DNA of 64,000 nt from positions 186,001-250,000 of the forward strand of contig NZ_BAAAYO010000001.1 of the NCBI RefSeq assembly GCF_039536325.1, written 5' to 3'. The DNA comes from Paenibacillus_AB hodogayensis. GTDB lineage: Bacteria; Bacillota; Bacilli; Paenibacillales; NBRC-103111. The position numbers were made by a program, and so were the translations under genes. This document shows positions 1 through 9,055 of the stretch, piece after piece (within the stretch, counting starts at the first letter, position 1; each line of letters begins with the position of its first letter). Under the pieces are notes generated by a model. That model saw nothing but the letters and a program-made list of their open reading frames with translations. It was not told where the DNA came from and ran no database searches.

Positions 1-568
1 GATCGAAGCCGATCATTTTGAACGTCACGGTGGCCGTCTGCATTTTGCCGTCCCCTTCGCGGCCCAGCTCAAACTCCGCGCCGGCCAAAGCGCTCAGGTT
101 GCCGTCGGCGGTCGCATCCAGAAACACGCTTCCGTCCGCCTCATACGTTTCTCCACCGTTCGTCTCCACCCGCACCGATACGATCCGCCCAGACTCGGCA
201 GCGACACCCGTCACGCGGCTCCCGGTCCGCACCGCAATGCGCGGCTCCTTGCGGAGCAAGTCGGCATAAGCGTCCTTCAACTGCTTCTCGTCGTAAGTCG
301 GCACCGTTTCGTCCGCCTCGAACAGCCCTTTGCTTTCCGTATAAGCTTGCGGAAACAATTCGCGGTGAATGCCGTTGTTGATCGGCCGGCCGTTCTTGTC
401 CCGGAATGAACAAATGAGTGACACCGCCGAATGAACGCCCGTCCCGCCGATTTCCTCCATTTCCTCGAGCAGCAGCACGCTGCGTCGCAGCCGGGCCGCG
501 GCGAGAGCGGCGCATATCCCGCCGACCCCCGCCCCGACGATGACGATATCGTACGATTGCTTATGCAT
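1..568 (-). CDS. FAD-dependent oxidoreductase, N-terminal part (runs off the window)
   Basis: At least 189 codons read from an ATG at 568 towards base 1 and continue past the window edge. The N-terminus has a Rossmann FAD-binding motif (DIVIVGAGVGGICAALAAAR) and then a GGTGVHSAVS stretch typical of the FAD_oxidored (PF12831) group, secreted or cytoplasmic flavoproteins often found in Paenibacillus sugar-utilisation clusters. A GAGAGGA ribosome binding site lies about 8 bases upstream of the start. It is transcribed divergently from the AraC-type regulator at 684, which may control it. The substrate cannot be inferred because the C-terminal part is missing. Confidence 0.75.
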   Translation of the reverse strand, partial: MHKQSYDIVIVGAGVGGICAALAAARLRRSVLLLEEMEEIGGTGVHSAVSLICSFRDKNGRPINNGIHRELFPQAYTESKGLFEADETVPTYDEKQLKDAYADLLRKEPRIAVRTGSRVTGVAAESGRIVSVRVETNGGETYEADGSVFLDATADGNLSALAGAEFELGREGDGKMQTATVTFKMIGFD

Positions 569-615
569 AGCCACGATCCTCTCTAATTCCGCTTCTATAT
601 ATTTTTACAGTTTTT

Positions 616-629
616 CGCAAGCGCTTTCC
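616..629. promoter_or_regulatory. cre-like site (catabolite repression) in the divergent promoter region
   Basis: CGCAAGCGCTTTCC is, on the other strand, 11 of 14 identical to the CcpA consensus TGAAAGCGCTTTCA. It lies just upstream of two TATAAT-like -10 hexamers (635-640 and 644-649) that would serve the AraC gene at 684. CcpA repression of this sugar-related region is an inference from the match. Confidence 0.4.
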
Positions 630-683
630 TTCTGTATAATGACTATAATACTACAAGAAGCAAGCCAAGGGAGGCTTCGGTCG

Positions 684-1568
684 ATGGAGCCGATGAAGAA
701 AAAAGAAGATTTTGAAGGAACGCCGTTTCCTTTTAAAATGTCGATTCAGCAGCGCATACCGAACTTGGTAAACGCCCATTGGCACGAGCACCCCGAATTT
801 ATCCGGGTACTGAAAGGCCCGGTCACGGTGCAGATCGACAGCGATACGTTTATCGGCTCGGAGGGCGATCTGTTTTTTATTAACAGCAACCGGATTCATT
901 CGGTTATGACACAAGCCGGCCCGGATGGCCGGGGCGGGGAAATTCAGGGCATGGTGTTCGACAAGTCGCTGCTGCTGCGCATCGCGGACAGCCCGAACAT
1001 TCGCCATGCGCTCACGCAGCTCGCCGCATCCGACGCGGTCCGCAGCCGCTATGACGGAACGCATCCACTAACGGCCGGACTGCTCGCGGACATGGAGGCT
1101 GCCTACCGGGAATTTACGGCGCGCGACCTCGGCTTCGAGTTGGGCATTGCGGCATGCATCTACCGGATGATGACCGCGCTGCTGCGTCTGCACCGCCCGC
1201 ACCCTTCCGCCGCTGCCGCCGCGGACGCGTACGCCGCCTATTCGAGCCGCCTCAAGCCAGCCGTCGATTACATGGAAAGCCGCTTCGCGGAGAAGGTGTA
1301 CATGGAGGCCGTCTGCCAAACCGTCAACATGAGCCTGTACCACTTCTCCAGCATGTTTAAAAAAGCTTTCGGCATTCCGCCGATCCAATATTTGACCCGC
1401 ATCCGCATCGGACAGGCCAAGCGAATGCTCGTCGACCTGGAGCTGCCGATTACGGAAATCGCCGAGCGCTGCGGCTTTTGCAACATCAATTATTTCGATA
1501 AAGTATTCAAGCGGCAAAGCGGCTTTACGCCGTTGGAGTACCGCAAGCGCTTCGCTGCGATTTCCTGA
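684..1568 (+). CDS. AraC-family transcriptional regulator
   Basis: 294 aa. An N-terminal cupin-like sensor domain (HWHEHPEFIRVLKG near residue 30) is followed by two AraC/XylS helix-turn-helix motifs from about residue 185, including the C-terminal signature FDKVFKRQSGFTPLEYRK. I chose the ATG at 684 because GGGAGG lies 8-9 bases upstream. Longer in-frame starts at 540 and 639 have no such site. It is divergent from the oxidoreductase at 568, and its 3' end overlaps the convergent glycoside hydrolase by 44 bases. By family it should activate a nearby carbohydrate or oxidoreductase gene in response to a small ligand. The ligand is unknown. Confidence 0.85.
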   Translation: MEPMKKKEDFEGTPFPFKMSIQQRIPNLVNAHWHEHPEFIRVLKGPVTVQIDSDTFIGSEGDLFFINSNRIHSVMTQAGPDGRGGEIQGMVFDKSLLLRIADSPNIRHALTQLAASDAVRSRYDGTHPLTAGLLADMEAAYREFTARDLGFELGIAACIYRMMTALLRLHRPHPSAAAAADAYAAYSSRLKPAVDYMESRFAEKVYMEAVCQTVNMSLYHFSSMFKKAFGIPPIQYLTRIRIGQAKRMLVDLELPITEIAERCGFCNINYFDKVFKRQSGFTPLEYRKRFAAIS

Positions 1569-3300
1569 GTCCGTATTTGTCGAGCAGCAGGCAGGCGGTC
1601 AAGGCGGCGCTCCAATGGTAGTCGCGGATCGCATCGACTTTATTGCGGATGTTGTACGGCTTTCTCGGCGGCCCCTTGCGGTCGCATTCGGTCGGAGGGA
1701 GCTCGTCCTTGGCATCGTAATATTCGAAGATCACCCCATACCGTTCGTAATAGCGATTCACCATGGCGATCGTCGCATCGGCCAGCTTCGCGGCCTCGTC
1801 GGTACGGCCGTGACGCTTCAAGCCTTGCACGATCATATAGTTCAAGTTGATCCACGTCGGCCCTCTCCACATATCGGTCCCCCACGTCGGCTCGGATACG
1901 GCCAGACTCGGTACCGGACAAGCCGTGCCGAAATGGGCAGGATCGCGCAGCAGCGCCAGAAGCCGGTCGGCATAGCCCGTAGGTAGCTCCTCCAGCAGGA
2001 GCGGCAGAAACCCGCTGACCGCCTTCACTTTCGTCAACCGTCCGTCCATCCGTTTATCGTAAAAGAAGCCGTCCTCCTCGTCCCACAGCTCGGCAATCAG
2101 CTTCCCAGCCATACCGGAGGCCCGCGCGTTCCACTCCGCCGCCTTGTCTCTCTTGCCCAGCTCCGCGGCGATGCGGGCCACATACTTCATATCCTGCGCG
2201 ACGAACACGGAGAAATCGACCGCATCCAGCTCGATGGCTTCGTCGAAGCGCGGGGAGTTGTCCATCCCGGATTCGCCGGAGCGGCAGTTGACGTTGCCTT
2301 CAATCGCCCATTCCGGCAAGCCGTTGCCGTTCGCGTCCCGGTTGGCCAAATCCCACTCCAGATATCGCTCCAGAATCGGCAGCGCGAAGCTCAGCTTGGC
2401 AAGGTCGGGCTCGGCCACGTAGTTTTCCCATACGCCCCAAGCCAAAATCGGCGGCTGCGTAATGACGCTGAGCTTGCCGGACACCGATATCTGATGGACG
2501 ATCATGCCGTCCGGCCGCGCCGTCTCCAGCATCGTCCGCAAACATTGCCACGATATGTCGGCGTTCACTTCGTTCATCGCCAGCGAATGGAACACCGTAT
2601 CCCACAGCCACATATCCTTGTGCGGCACGCGGTCCGGCGTCGACCACATGTACCGGAACGCCCCTTCCGGCGATAATGTGTTCACCTTCATGACGCTGAC
2701 GCATTTATTCAGCAGGCGGGAGTGCCCGTCATCCGGAAGCTGCGCCAGCTCCCCGTATAGGAGCAGTCTCCGTTCGATCTCCCGGCCGGCATCGGCCTTC
2801 GCGCCTGCCGTCGCCCGGTCCGCGGCTTCTTCTGCAGTTTTCCCGTAGCTCAGACCGAACCGGGAGCCGGACACCGCCAAGGCGATATAATCGCCGTTGT
2901 CCTCGTCTAGGGTGGTGCTCACCCCGTCGGACTGCGGCTCAGCGGCGACGCCGTCCTCCCAGACGAGCGTCGGCTCCGTCCCGACCGGAACGGAGCCGGT
3001 CAGCGTATGCCACGATGCATAAACGAGATCGCATTCGCCGGACGCCGTGACAAGCTTGCAGACATCTCCCGTCACAACGACGGTTTCCGTTACCGGAGGC
3101 AGATTCAGATGCAAAACCCGTCTTTTTTTCGTGTGAAACAACAAGGAATACGGATCCGCTCCCCAAGTCGAAGTAAACCCCGGCAGCGTATTCGTTTCCC
3201 CATCCATACCCGAGAAAGCGAACAGCCCTCCTTCTCCAAGCCGATTCGGCCAAACCGCATTTTGTTTCAATTGTATCTCCCCATTCCGTGTGCATCTCAT
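1525..3300 (-). CDS. MGH1/GH63-like (alpha/alpha)6-barrel glycoside hydrolase
   Basis: 591 aa. The C-terminal two thirds have the layout of the trehalase/GH63/MGH1-like glycosidases: an MWLWDTVFHSLAMN block near residue 245, a DNSPRFDEA block near residue 360, MWRGPTWINLNYMIVQGLKRH near residue 490, and a terminal DYHWSAALTACLLL. There is no signal peptide, so it probably acts on oligosaccharides in the cytoplasm. Start ATG 3300 has GAGG 11 bases upstream. An in-frame ATG at 3339 is possible but lacks a clear site. The last 44 bases overlap the convergent AraC gene on the other strand. The exact substrate (alpha-glucoside, mannoside or other) cannot be told from sequence. Confidence 0.7.
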   Translation of the reverse strand: MRCTRNGEIQLKQNAVWPNRLGEGGLFAFSGMDGETNTLPGFTSTWGADPYSLLFHTKKRRVLHLNLPPVTETVVVTGDVCKLVTASGECDLVYASWHTLTGSVPVGTEPTLVWEDGVAAEPQSDGVSTTLDEDNGDYIALAVSGSRFGLSYGKTAEEAADRATAGAKADAGREIERRLLLYGELAQLPDDGHSRLLNKCVSVMKVNTLSPEGAFRYMWSTPDRVPHKDMWLWDTVFHSLAMNEVNADISWQCLRTMLETARPDGMIVHQISVSGKLSVITQPPILAWGVWENYVAEPDLAKLSFALPILERYLEWDLANRDANGNGLPEWAIEGNVNCRSGESGMDNSPRFDEAIELDAVDFSVFVAQDMKYVARIAAELGKRDKAAEWNARASGMAGKLIAELWDEEDGFFYDKRMDGRLTKVKAVSGFLPLLLEELPTGYADRLLALLRDPAHFGTACPVPSLAVSEPTWGTDMWRGPTWINLNYMIVQGLKRHGRTDEAAKLADATIAMVNRYYERYGVIFEYYDAKDELPPTECDRKGPPRKPYNIRNKVDAIRDYHWSAALTACLLLDKYGLRKSQRSACGTPTA

Positions 3301-3447
3301 TTTTTCTATGCGCCTCAAGCCGTGCGCGATGGTGGCCATGCCGACCGATGTCCATTGCAGGCTTTCTTTTATGGTAAAAAAGAAGACGCTCCGGTTCTAT
3401 ACAGTTTTCAGGGAAGAATTTATACTTTTCGGGTATGAGCGCAAATA

Positions 3448-3499
3448 GAAAACAGCCATCAAAACCGCTGAAATACAACGGATTCGATGGCTGGGTTTT
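3448..3499 (-). terminator. Hairpin terminator downstream of the ABC permease gene
   Basis: AAAACAGCCATC pairs with GATGGCTGGGTTTT across a 26-base loop region. Read on the minus strand, the stem is followed by TTTTCTATTT. It lies just past the permease stop at 3554. Confidence 0.55.
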
Positions 3500-3553
3500 G
3501 CTATGCGGACTTCTTCGCCGGTTTAACCTCTTCGCTGCGCCGGTTCTTTATCG

Positions 3554-5215
3554 TCAGACCTCGATTTTGCCGAACCAGGCTTCTCCCTTCGCCTTCAACA
3601 GACGGACGAGCAGCAGGTCCGCCACAGCCAGCACGCCAAGCAGCGCAAAGGCGCTTCCCCACAGGCCGGCGCCCATCCGGCTCAACCCGTAGAACAGTGC
3701 GGCAGCGACGGCAACGTTAAGCAGCATGTTGAACAGCCCGTTCATGTTTTGCTTGACCGCCTTCTGCTCGTTGTCCCATACCAGCTTCGGCAGCCACAGG
3801 TCGATCATGACGCCCGTCAGACTGGCGAACAGCGTGGCCAGAACGGCGATCGCCAGCATCACGGCCAGGAACGCGGCCGGAAGCTTCAGCACGAACAGTG
3901 CGACCAGCAGAACCAAGAACGCTCCGCACATCGTAATGAGCCAGCCGGTCGCGACTTTAGCGACAATCATGCTGCCATACCGCACGGGCAAATATTTGGA
4001 TACGAAAAAACCGGCCCCTTCGCGGGATATCGAAGTGGGCGCCGTCGCATTCGCTCCGGATATGAACAGCAGCAGAGCGAGCCCGATCGCGGGCACCAGC
4101 CACGTGGCCGAGCCCGTATCAAACAGCGTTCTCGCCGACCCGAGCATATCCTTGAAGCCCGGCTGCGTCAGAATCGGGATCAGCATTAGCACCGGCCATA
4201 GAAGCGACATCAGCACGCAATTGAGGAAGTAGGGCGGCGTGCGCAGCAGAACGCGAATCTCCTTCGTCATCAGCGCCTTCAGCGCCGACTGCTGCGATGT
4301 CCGCTTGTCAAGCTGGCTGCCGCTCAGCCGAATGCGGCGTGCCCCCGATTCCGAAAGCCCGATTACGCCTTTAAAGTAAAACTTCTGGGCCAGCGCCACA
4401 AACACGAGGTAGCCTAACACCGACAATCCTACGAACAGCCCCAGCCAAGCCAGCCCGGACAGCTGCGCTTCCTGCAGCAGCGCATTCGCCGCCAGCTTGA
4501 CGCTTGGAAACGAGCGGGTCGCCATGTCGACGAACGAATTGTTGCCGCCCGTGAGCATCTCCTGTAATTGCTCAGGCTTCATCGCCTTGCTGAGCGTCCG
4601 TTGAATGAACATATTCAAGCCGAACGAGAGCAGCACCGCGGCGATACCGCCGAACATCCGGAACCGGTCCTTGTTGCGGGAAATCCCGGCAAAGCTCATG
4701 ACCGCCATCGCGATGATCGAAGCAAGGATAAGCGGCACGATCGGCAGCGCCAGGAAAATCAAGACGGCATATACCCAGTACAGCACCCCGACGCCATCCT
4801 TGTAGCCGTATACGCCGAGCAGCGGAACGAGCAGCAGCAGCAGGGTCAAATATTCGTAGCCGAGCACGGTCAAAAACTTGGCCGTCACGATTTGCCCCGG
4901 CTTCAGAGGCAGCGGCAGCAGATGTTCTACATCCTGCGCGAAATAAAACACGGTAATCACATAAAAAATACCGAACATGAACACGACCAGACTGGCTATC
5001 GCGAGCCCGAGTCCGAGCAGAACGCCTGCTTGGCCGATCATGTTCAGCGCGTCGTAAAACATGGATACCATGCTCCCGATGGCCGAGGCCAGCGGAATCA
5101 GCACCACCACCAATAGGACGCCAAGCAGCACCTTCTGGAGCGGCTTTCCCTGCTTGGTTAGTTGACCGGACCCATTCTTCAGCAAAATGCGCGTCAGCGC
5201 TATCGTCTTATTCAT
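3554..5215 (-). CDS. ABC transporter permease, ABC_tran_2-type (large integral membrane protein)
   Basis: 553 aa with about a dozen hydrophobic segments. The first is at residues 28-50 and the last near the C-terminus (GSAFALLGVLAVADLLLVRLL). The overall length and the VEHLLPLPLKPGQIVTAKF motif near residue 95 fit the putative ABC exporter permeases of PF16949. It overlaps the upstream ATPase gene by 8 bases, so the two are translationally coupled and form one transporter. Family members are assumed to export peptides, lipids or drugs; the substrate is unknown. Confidence 0.75.
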   Translation of the reverse strand: MNKTIALTRILLKNGSGQLTKQGKPLQKVLLGVLLVVVLIPLASAIGSMVSMFYDALNMIGQAGVLLGLGLAIASLVVFMFGIFYVITVFYFAQDVEHLLPLPLKPGQIVTAKFLTVLGYEYLTLLLLLVPLLGVYGYKDGVGVLYWVYAVLIFLALPIVPLILASIIAMAVMSFAGISRNKDRFRMFGGIAAVLLSFGLNMFIQRTLSKAMKPEQLQEMLTGGNNSFVDMATRSFPSVKLAANALLQEAQLSGLAWLGLFVGLSVLGYLVFVALAQKFYFKGVIGLSESGARRIRLSGSQLDKRTSQQSALKALMTKEIRVLLRTPPYFLNCVLMSLLWPVLMLIPILTQPGFKDMLGSARTLFDTGSATWLVPAIGLALLLFISGANATAPTSISREGAGFFVSKYLPVRYGSMIVAKVATGWLITMCGAFLVLLVALFVLKLPAAFLAVMLAIAVLATLFASLTGVMIDLWLPKLVWDNEQKAVKQNMNGLFNMLLNVAVAAALFYGLSRMGAGLWGSAFALLGVLAVADLLLVRLLKAKGEAWFGKIEV

Positions 5216-5933
5216 CGCCGGTCAGCTCCAGGAACAGCTTCTCCAGGGAGAGATCGGACTGGAACCGCTCCTGCATCTCCTTGAACGTTCCGCAAAACAA
5301 AATGTCCCCCTTGTTAATAATCGCCACCCGGTCGCAAAGCTTCTCGGCCACCTCCAGCACGTGGGTGGAAAAAAACACCGTCTTGCCGGCGGCGGCATGC
5401 TCGCGCATCATTTCCTTCAGCGTATAGGAAGATTTCGGATCAAGCCCCGTAAGCGGTTCGTCCAAAATCCACACCTCGGGGTCGTGGATAAGCACGCCCA
5501 TGATGACGATTTTTTGCCGCATGCCGTGCGAATAGCTCTGGATCGGGTCGGACAGCGCCTGCTCCATGTCGAACCGGCGGCCGAGCGTCTCGATGCGCTC
5601 CTTGCGAAGCGGCTTCGGCACCTCGTACATGTCCGCCATAAAATTCAAGTATTCGAGTCCTTTCAACCGCAGAAATAAATCCGGGCTGTCCGGCACGTAA
5701 CCGAACTGTTTTTTCGCCTGAATCGGATCGGCGGCCACGTCGTACCCGTTCATGCGGATCGTGCCTTTGTCGGGTTTGGCTATGCCGGTCATCATTTTGA
5801 TCGTAGTCGTCTTGCCGGCGCCGTTCGGCCCAAGAAAGCCGAATATTTCGCCGCCGTTAACGGTCAGCGTCACATTGTCGACCGCTTTCCCTTTGCCGTT
5901 GTAGCTTTTCGTGATGTAGGATAGTTCGATCAT
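5208..5933 (-). CDS. ABC transporter ATP-binding protein
   Basis: 241 aa. Walker A GPNGAGKT is near residue 34, a diverged signature YSHGMRQK replaces LSGGQ, Walker B is VWILDEPLTGLD, and the switch histidine is in FSTHV. The C-terminal extension is that of the bacitracin/YhaQ-like (CcmA) ATPases that pair with large single permeases. ATG 5933 is preferred over 5951 because AGGAG sits 8 bases upstream. It drives the permease encoded immediately downstream. Confidence 0.85.
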   Translation of the reverse strand: MIELSYITKSYNGKGKAVDNVTLTVNGGEIFGFLGPNGAGKTTTIKMMTGIAKPDKGTIRMNGYDVAADPIQAKKQFGYVPDSPDLFLRLKGLEYLNFMADMYEVPKPLRKERIETLGRRFDMEQALSDPIQSYSHGMRQKIVIMGVLIHDPEVWILDEPLTGLDPKSSYTLKEMMREHAAAGKTVFFSTHVLEVAEKLCDRVAIINKGDILFCGTFKEMQERFQSDLSLEKLFLELTGDE

Positions 5934-6190
5934 CGGGTTTGCTCCTCTCAAGCCGTATTTCAGGGCTATCGCCCTTTATTATAGCACAAATGCTTCCTTC
6001 CATTTCCAGTCGGGCTCTCCCCCGTTTGCGGACTGTCGCATCGAGGTTCAGTAAGCCCTTTGCGAGTTTTCAAGCCGGACGCCAGCACCAGTTCGATCAA
6101 ATTCTCAATTTAGACCCTTCGATTGATTACAGTGAAGTCTACGATGACGTGATTAGTATGGGGACTGTCGTTCGGCTTCTTTTGGGAAGC

Positions 6191-6237
6191 AGCAAAACGA
6201 GAGAGATCGGAGGAATCCCCCGATCTCTCTTTTGCTT
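6191..6237. terminator. Strong bidirectional hairpin
   Basis: The inner stem GAGAGATCGG/CCGATCTCTC (loop AGGAATCC) is flanked by AGCAAAA and TTTTGCT, which also pair. The T-run on both strands suits a rho-independent terminator. It stands between the repeat element at 6242 and the ABC ATPase start, in an otherwise gene-free stretch (5934-6342). Confidence 0.6.
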
Positions 6238-6241
6238 GTAT

Positions 6242-6345
6242 CTAGTACAAAGTCAGAGCTAATCCCGTGTATTCCGGGAGCCTGGATCCCTTGAGGTACA
6301 AGGGATTCGGTCCATTCCAAGGATACCGTTTAAGGTCTGACTTTA
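6242..6345. repeat. Terminal-inverted-repeat element, copy 1 (MITE-like)
   Basis: The left end CTAGTACAAAGTCAGAGC and the right end GGTCTGACTTT are inverted copies. Both ends, for about 30 bases inward, match the two ends of the 75-bp element at 28337, while the centres differ. The outermost bases of the right end are lost or replaced. The stop codon of the chimeric lipoprotein gene (TAA, 6343-6345) sits exactly in this right end. It has no coding capacity. Confidence 0.7.
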
Positions 6346-7944
6346 TTCCCCCATCACTCGCAAAACATCAAAGTTCACAAAATAATTGGTCGAGCTTTGC
6401 CTTTTCCTACCGGTTACGACGAACCGGATCTGATGAACCCCCTCCTGCAAGGGACCGCTATCGTATGTCGGATGCTGGTATCGAACGCTCGGATAATAAG
6501 TATCCAATTCCCCTATCCGTTGACCATCCACGTACACGTCCGCGATGCCGCGAGCCGAGCCTACAAGGCTGTAGACCGTCGCACGGCTGCCGTAAAAAGC
6601 GATTTCGACATAAGCGTCTTTGTCCCGCGCCTGCATCGAGCTGCCGCCGTAATTTTGCGCATTCACGTAGTTCATCCAGCTGCCCGAATACCGGACCAGC
6701 GGACTGCCACTATCGATGATGTCCGGCGGCGCCAACGGATCGATCACCGCTAGCGGTTCGGACCCGTCCGAAACGACGCCTTCGAAATCGATGGCATACA
6801 ACGTGTACAGGCCGTCGGGCAGTCCCTCCGTGTCCATCGTTGCCGGAATACTGCCCGTGACCGGCGTGCTTCTGCCGCTCGCCGCGGCTCCGGCCACTTC
6901 GATCGCCGCCCGAGTCGCGGCCGTTCCGCTCGGAACCAGATAAAGCATTCCGTCGGCCGAGCTCGTCGCGCCGGCTGCTTCGCCCGTCCTCACCCCAATG
7001 CGCGTTGCATCTGTTAGCACGAGCGGAGAGCGATGTTTCAGGGTGATAGCCGCGGTCATCTCTTGACCTGCGGGCACATACACCGCATCGGAAACAGCAA
7101 ATTCGTAACCCGGTTTGAACGCCTTGATCCAGCGCTTGCCTGCCGGCACCTGAGTCAAGACGAAGTTTCCGCCACTGTCCGTATGAGTGCCGATCGCCGG
7201 ATATCCGGCCGGACTAACGATCGCCCCGGCCAGCGGACTAATCGTCGTTGCGGGATCGACCACACTTGCCGCATAACGGTTCTGGCCGAGAATCGAGTTC
7301 AAGTCTCCCGCAAACCCCCTATACGTCGTTCCCCCTTCCGTTCGGGTCATTTTCCGGGCAATTTCCAGCGTCTCCTCATAGGTCATATTGTCCTTCGGAT
7401 ACGGCGCACCAAATTTGTCAAACAAATCCTTGTTGTAGAACATCACCTGATGATTGGCATAATACGGCAGGCCGAACAGCTTTCCGCCGTCCGCCTCCCG
7501 AATCGATTTCAGCAGATTCGGTTCGAACCGATCGAGATTTGCGCCGTATTTTTGGAGCACAACCTCCATATCTGTCGTGATGCCAAGATCGACCAAAGTT
7601 CCGATCGTCGTAAACGAACCACCGGTGAAATCGAAGTTCGTCTTGGTCGCGATCGCGTCCTGCGGCAGCATTTCCAAAGGCTTTATCGTAAAATTCGGAT
7701 ATTTTTTGCGGACTTGCTGGTTGATGTTTTTTTCGAAATCCGCCTGGTTCAGCCCTCCCGGATTGACCAAATAAGTAAGTTCCACCGGCTCCTTCGTCAC
7801 CTCGGTGACCGGTGATTTGCCTGCCTCCGGGCTTTCGCTGTTAAGCTGCGTTTCGGTTGCGTTTTTGCCGCACGCCCCCGCGAGCATGCCGATCGCAGGC
7901 AGTAAAACCGCTGCGGCCAGTCCCGACTTCCATCCTCTTCTCAT
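6343..7944 (-). CDS. Chimeric lipoprotein: N-terminal half of a sugar-binding protein joined to a secreted carbohydrate-binding-type C-terminus
   Basis: 533 aa from ATG 7944 (AAGGTG 8 bases upstream). A signal peptide ends in the lipobox LAGAC near residue 25. Residues 45-240 match the first half of an ABC solute-binding protein, with MFYNKDLFDKFGAPYPK close to the paralogue at 23656. From about residue 248 (SVVDPATT...) the protein switches to a carboxypeptidase-regulatory-like fold (SGGNFVLTQVPAGKRWIKAFKPGYE region) and ends in a beta-sandwich resembling secreted glycosidase modules (VYSLVGSARGIADVYVDG). The second lobe of the binding protein is absent, so it should not bind sugar as usual. 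It looks like a deletion fusion, although a real novel cell-wall lectin is possible. It is divergent from an AraC gene. Confidence 0.7.
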   Translation of the reverse strand: MRRGWKSGLAAAVLLPAIGMLAGACGKNATETQLNSESPEAGKSPVTEVTKEPVELTYLVNPGGLNQADFEKNINQQVRKKYPNFTIKPLEMLPQDAIATKTNFDFTGGSFTTIGTLVDLGITTDMEVVLQKYGANLDRFEPNLLKSIREADGGKLFGLPYYANHQVMFYNKDLFDKFGAPYPKDNMTYEETLEIARKMTRTEGGTTYRGFAGDLNSILGQNRYAASVVDPATTISPLAGAIVSPAGYPAIGTHTDSGGNFVLTQVPAGKRWIKAFKPGYEFAVSDAVYVPAGQEMTAAITLKHRSPLVLTDATRIGVRTGEAAGATSSADGMLYLVPSGTAATRAAIEVAGAAASGRSTPVTGSIPATMDTEGLPDGLYTLYAIDFEGVVSDGSEPLAVIDPLAPPDIIDSGSPLVRYSGSWMNYVNAQNYGGSSMQARDKDAYVEIAFYGSRATVYSLVGSARGIADVYVDGQRIGELDTYYPSVRYQHPTYDSGPLQEGVHQIRFVVTGRKRQSSTNYFVNFDVLRVMGE

Positions 7945-8090
7945 GTTCCGATCACCTTGATCTTCGCACAAATTCCCATATTCCCCCGCCTTTCTCAGAA
8001 ATGGTATACTGATAGCGAACATGCCTTATCTTGTCCCAGGCTGTTCTGGCCTCATCATAACAAGGGCGGCGACTAGGGGGAATGTACAGG

Positions 8091-8969
8091 ATGAGAACAT
8101 ACTTGGACTATTCGATTGGACCGTTGCCATTTCGAATCAACAGCCTGCTGGTTTCTCCTTCCTTATTGCGATTAAGCGGCCTGCGCGTATGGCGCGTCGG
8201 GTACTTGCCGGGCAGAACAGGAAGAAGGCGCAATCATGTTTGTCAAACTTGGGCGCTTGCCTACATCGTCGGCGGACGCGGCTTTTACCAGTTGCATGGA
8301 TTTTCTGCGCAGACAGTGCTTGCCGGAAGCTTGATCCTGATTCCTCCGAGCCAAATATACGACTACGGCCCCGATTCGGGGCATTACTGGGATGAATACT
8401 ATGTGCGCTTCGACGGACCTCGCGTAGGCGAATGGATGAATTCGGGGTATTTCGAGGCCGGTACCGTTGTCCGAGTGGGGATTCATCATGGATGGAAATT
8501 CAAGTTCGAGGCGATCGCGGAATGCTTGGCCAGCGGATTGCCGAATAAAGCAGACCGGGCCGCACTGCTGCTGGAGTCTCTCTTGTACGAGATAACCGAG
8601 GCGCTCGAGGGCGAGAGTCCGAAGCCAGGACAGTTGAACGGGCGGACAGCCGCCATATTGGACGACATTTCCAATCGGGTGTTCCGGCGGTTCGACGCAA
8701 ACGCCCTCGCCCTCAGTCATCATATGGCTGTATCCACACTGCGGGCGCTGGTAAAGCAGCAGACAGGCTTTTCGCTCGGAGAGTATGTAAATTTGGTCAA
8801 AATAACGGAGGCCAAGCGGCTGCTCCGAGGCACGGACATACCCGTGAATGAAATCGCATTCAAACTCGGCTTTGACGATCCCGCCTATTTCTCCCGATTA
8901 TTCCGCAAGCAAACCGGGGTCTCCGCTACAACGTTTCGAAAATCAGTTCAAGCACTTTCTTATCTTTAA
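8091..8969 (+). CDS. AraC-family transcriptional regulator
   Basis: 292 aa. An AraC-type sensor domain (residues 15-160, with GGRGFYQLHG and LILIPPSQIYDYGPD) is followed by paired helix-turn-helix motifs near residues 190-285 (VNEIAFKLGFDDPAYFSRLF). ATG 8091 has GGGGG about 10 bases upstream; the ATG at 8082 is too close to that site. It is divergent from the chimeric lipoprotein at 7944, which is the natural target since such pairs usually form one sugar-responsive unit. The effector is unknown. Confidence 0.85.
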   Translation: MRTYLDYSIGPLPFRINSLLVSPSLLRLSGLRVWRVGYLPGRTGRRRNHVCQTWALAYIVGGRGFYQLHGFSAQTVLAGSLILIPPSQIYDYGPDSGHYWDEYYVRFDGPRVGEWMNSGYFEAGTVVRVGIHHGWKFKFEAIAECLASGLPNKADRAALLLESLLYEITEALEGESPKPGQLNGRTAAILDDISNRVFRRFDANALALSHHMAVSTLRALVKQQTGFSLGEYVNLVKITEAKRLLRGTDIPVNEIAFKLGFDDPAYFSRLFRKQTGVSATTFRKSVQALSYL

Positions 8970-8973
8970 AAAA

Positions 8974-9006
8974 AGCGGGCCTTTTGCTTGACGCAAAAAG
9001 CCCGCT
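8974..9006 (-). terminator. Rho-independent terminator of the ABC exporter operon
   Basis: AGCGGGC..TTTTGC and GCAAAA..GCCCGCT form a stem of about 14 pairs around TTGAC. On the minus strand it is followed by TTTTTTTAAAG. Confidence 0.75.
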
Positions 9007-9055
9007 CGCCCAGAAGCACTTTTCCTCTGTCTTCGGAAAAGAATCCCTTGGCCTG

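Noticed and set aside
4568..5116. Long antisense open frame over the ABC permease
   Set aside because: His/Gln-rich translation, no ribosome binding site, and full overlap with a convincing membrane protein.
5939..6262. 107-codon plus-strand open frame ending in LVQSQS
   Set aside because: It has no ribosome binding site at its start and no recognisable fold, and it ends inside the repeat element. The same LVQSQS ending recurs at 28391 only because both run into a copy of that repeat.
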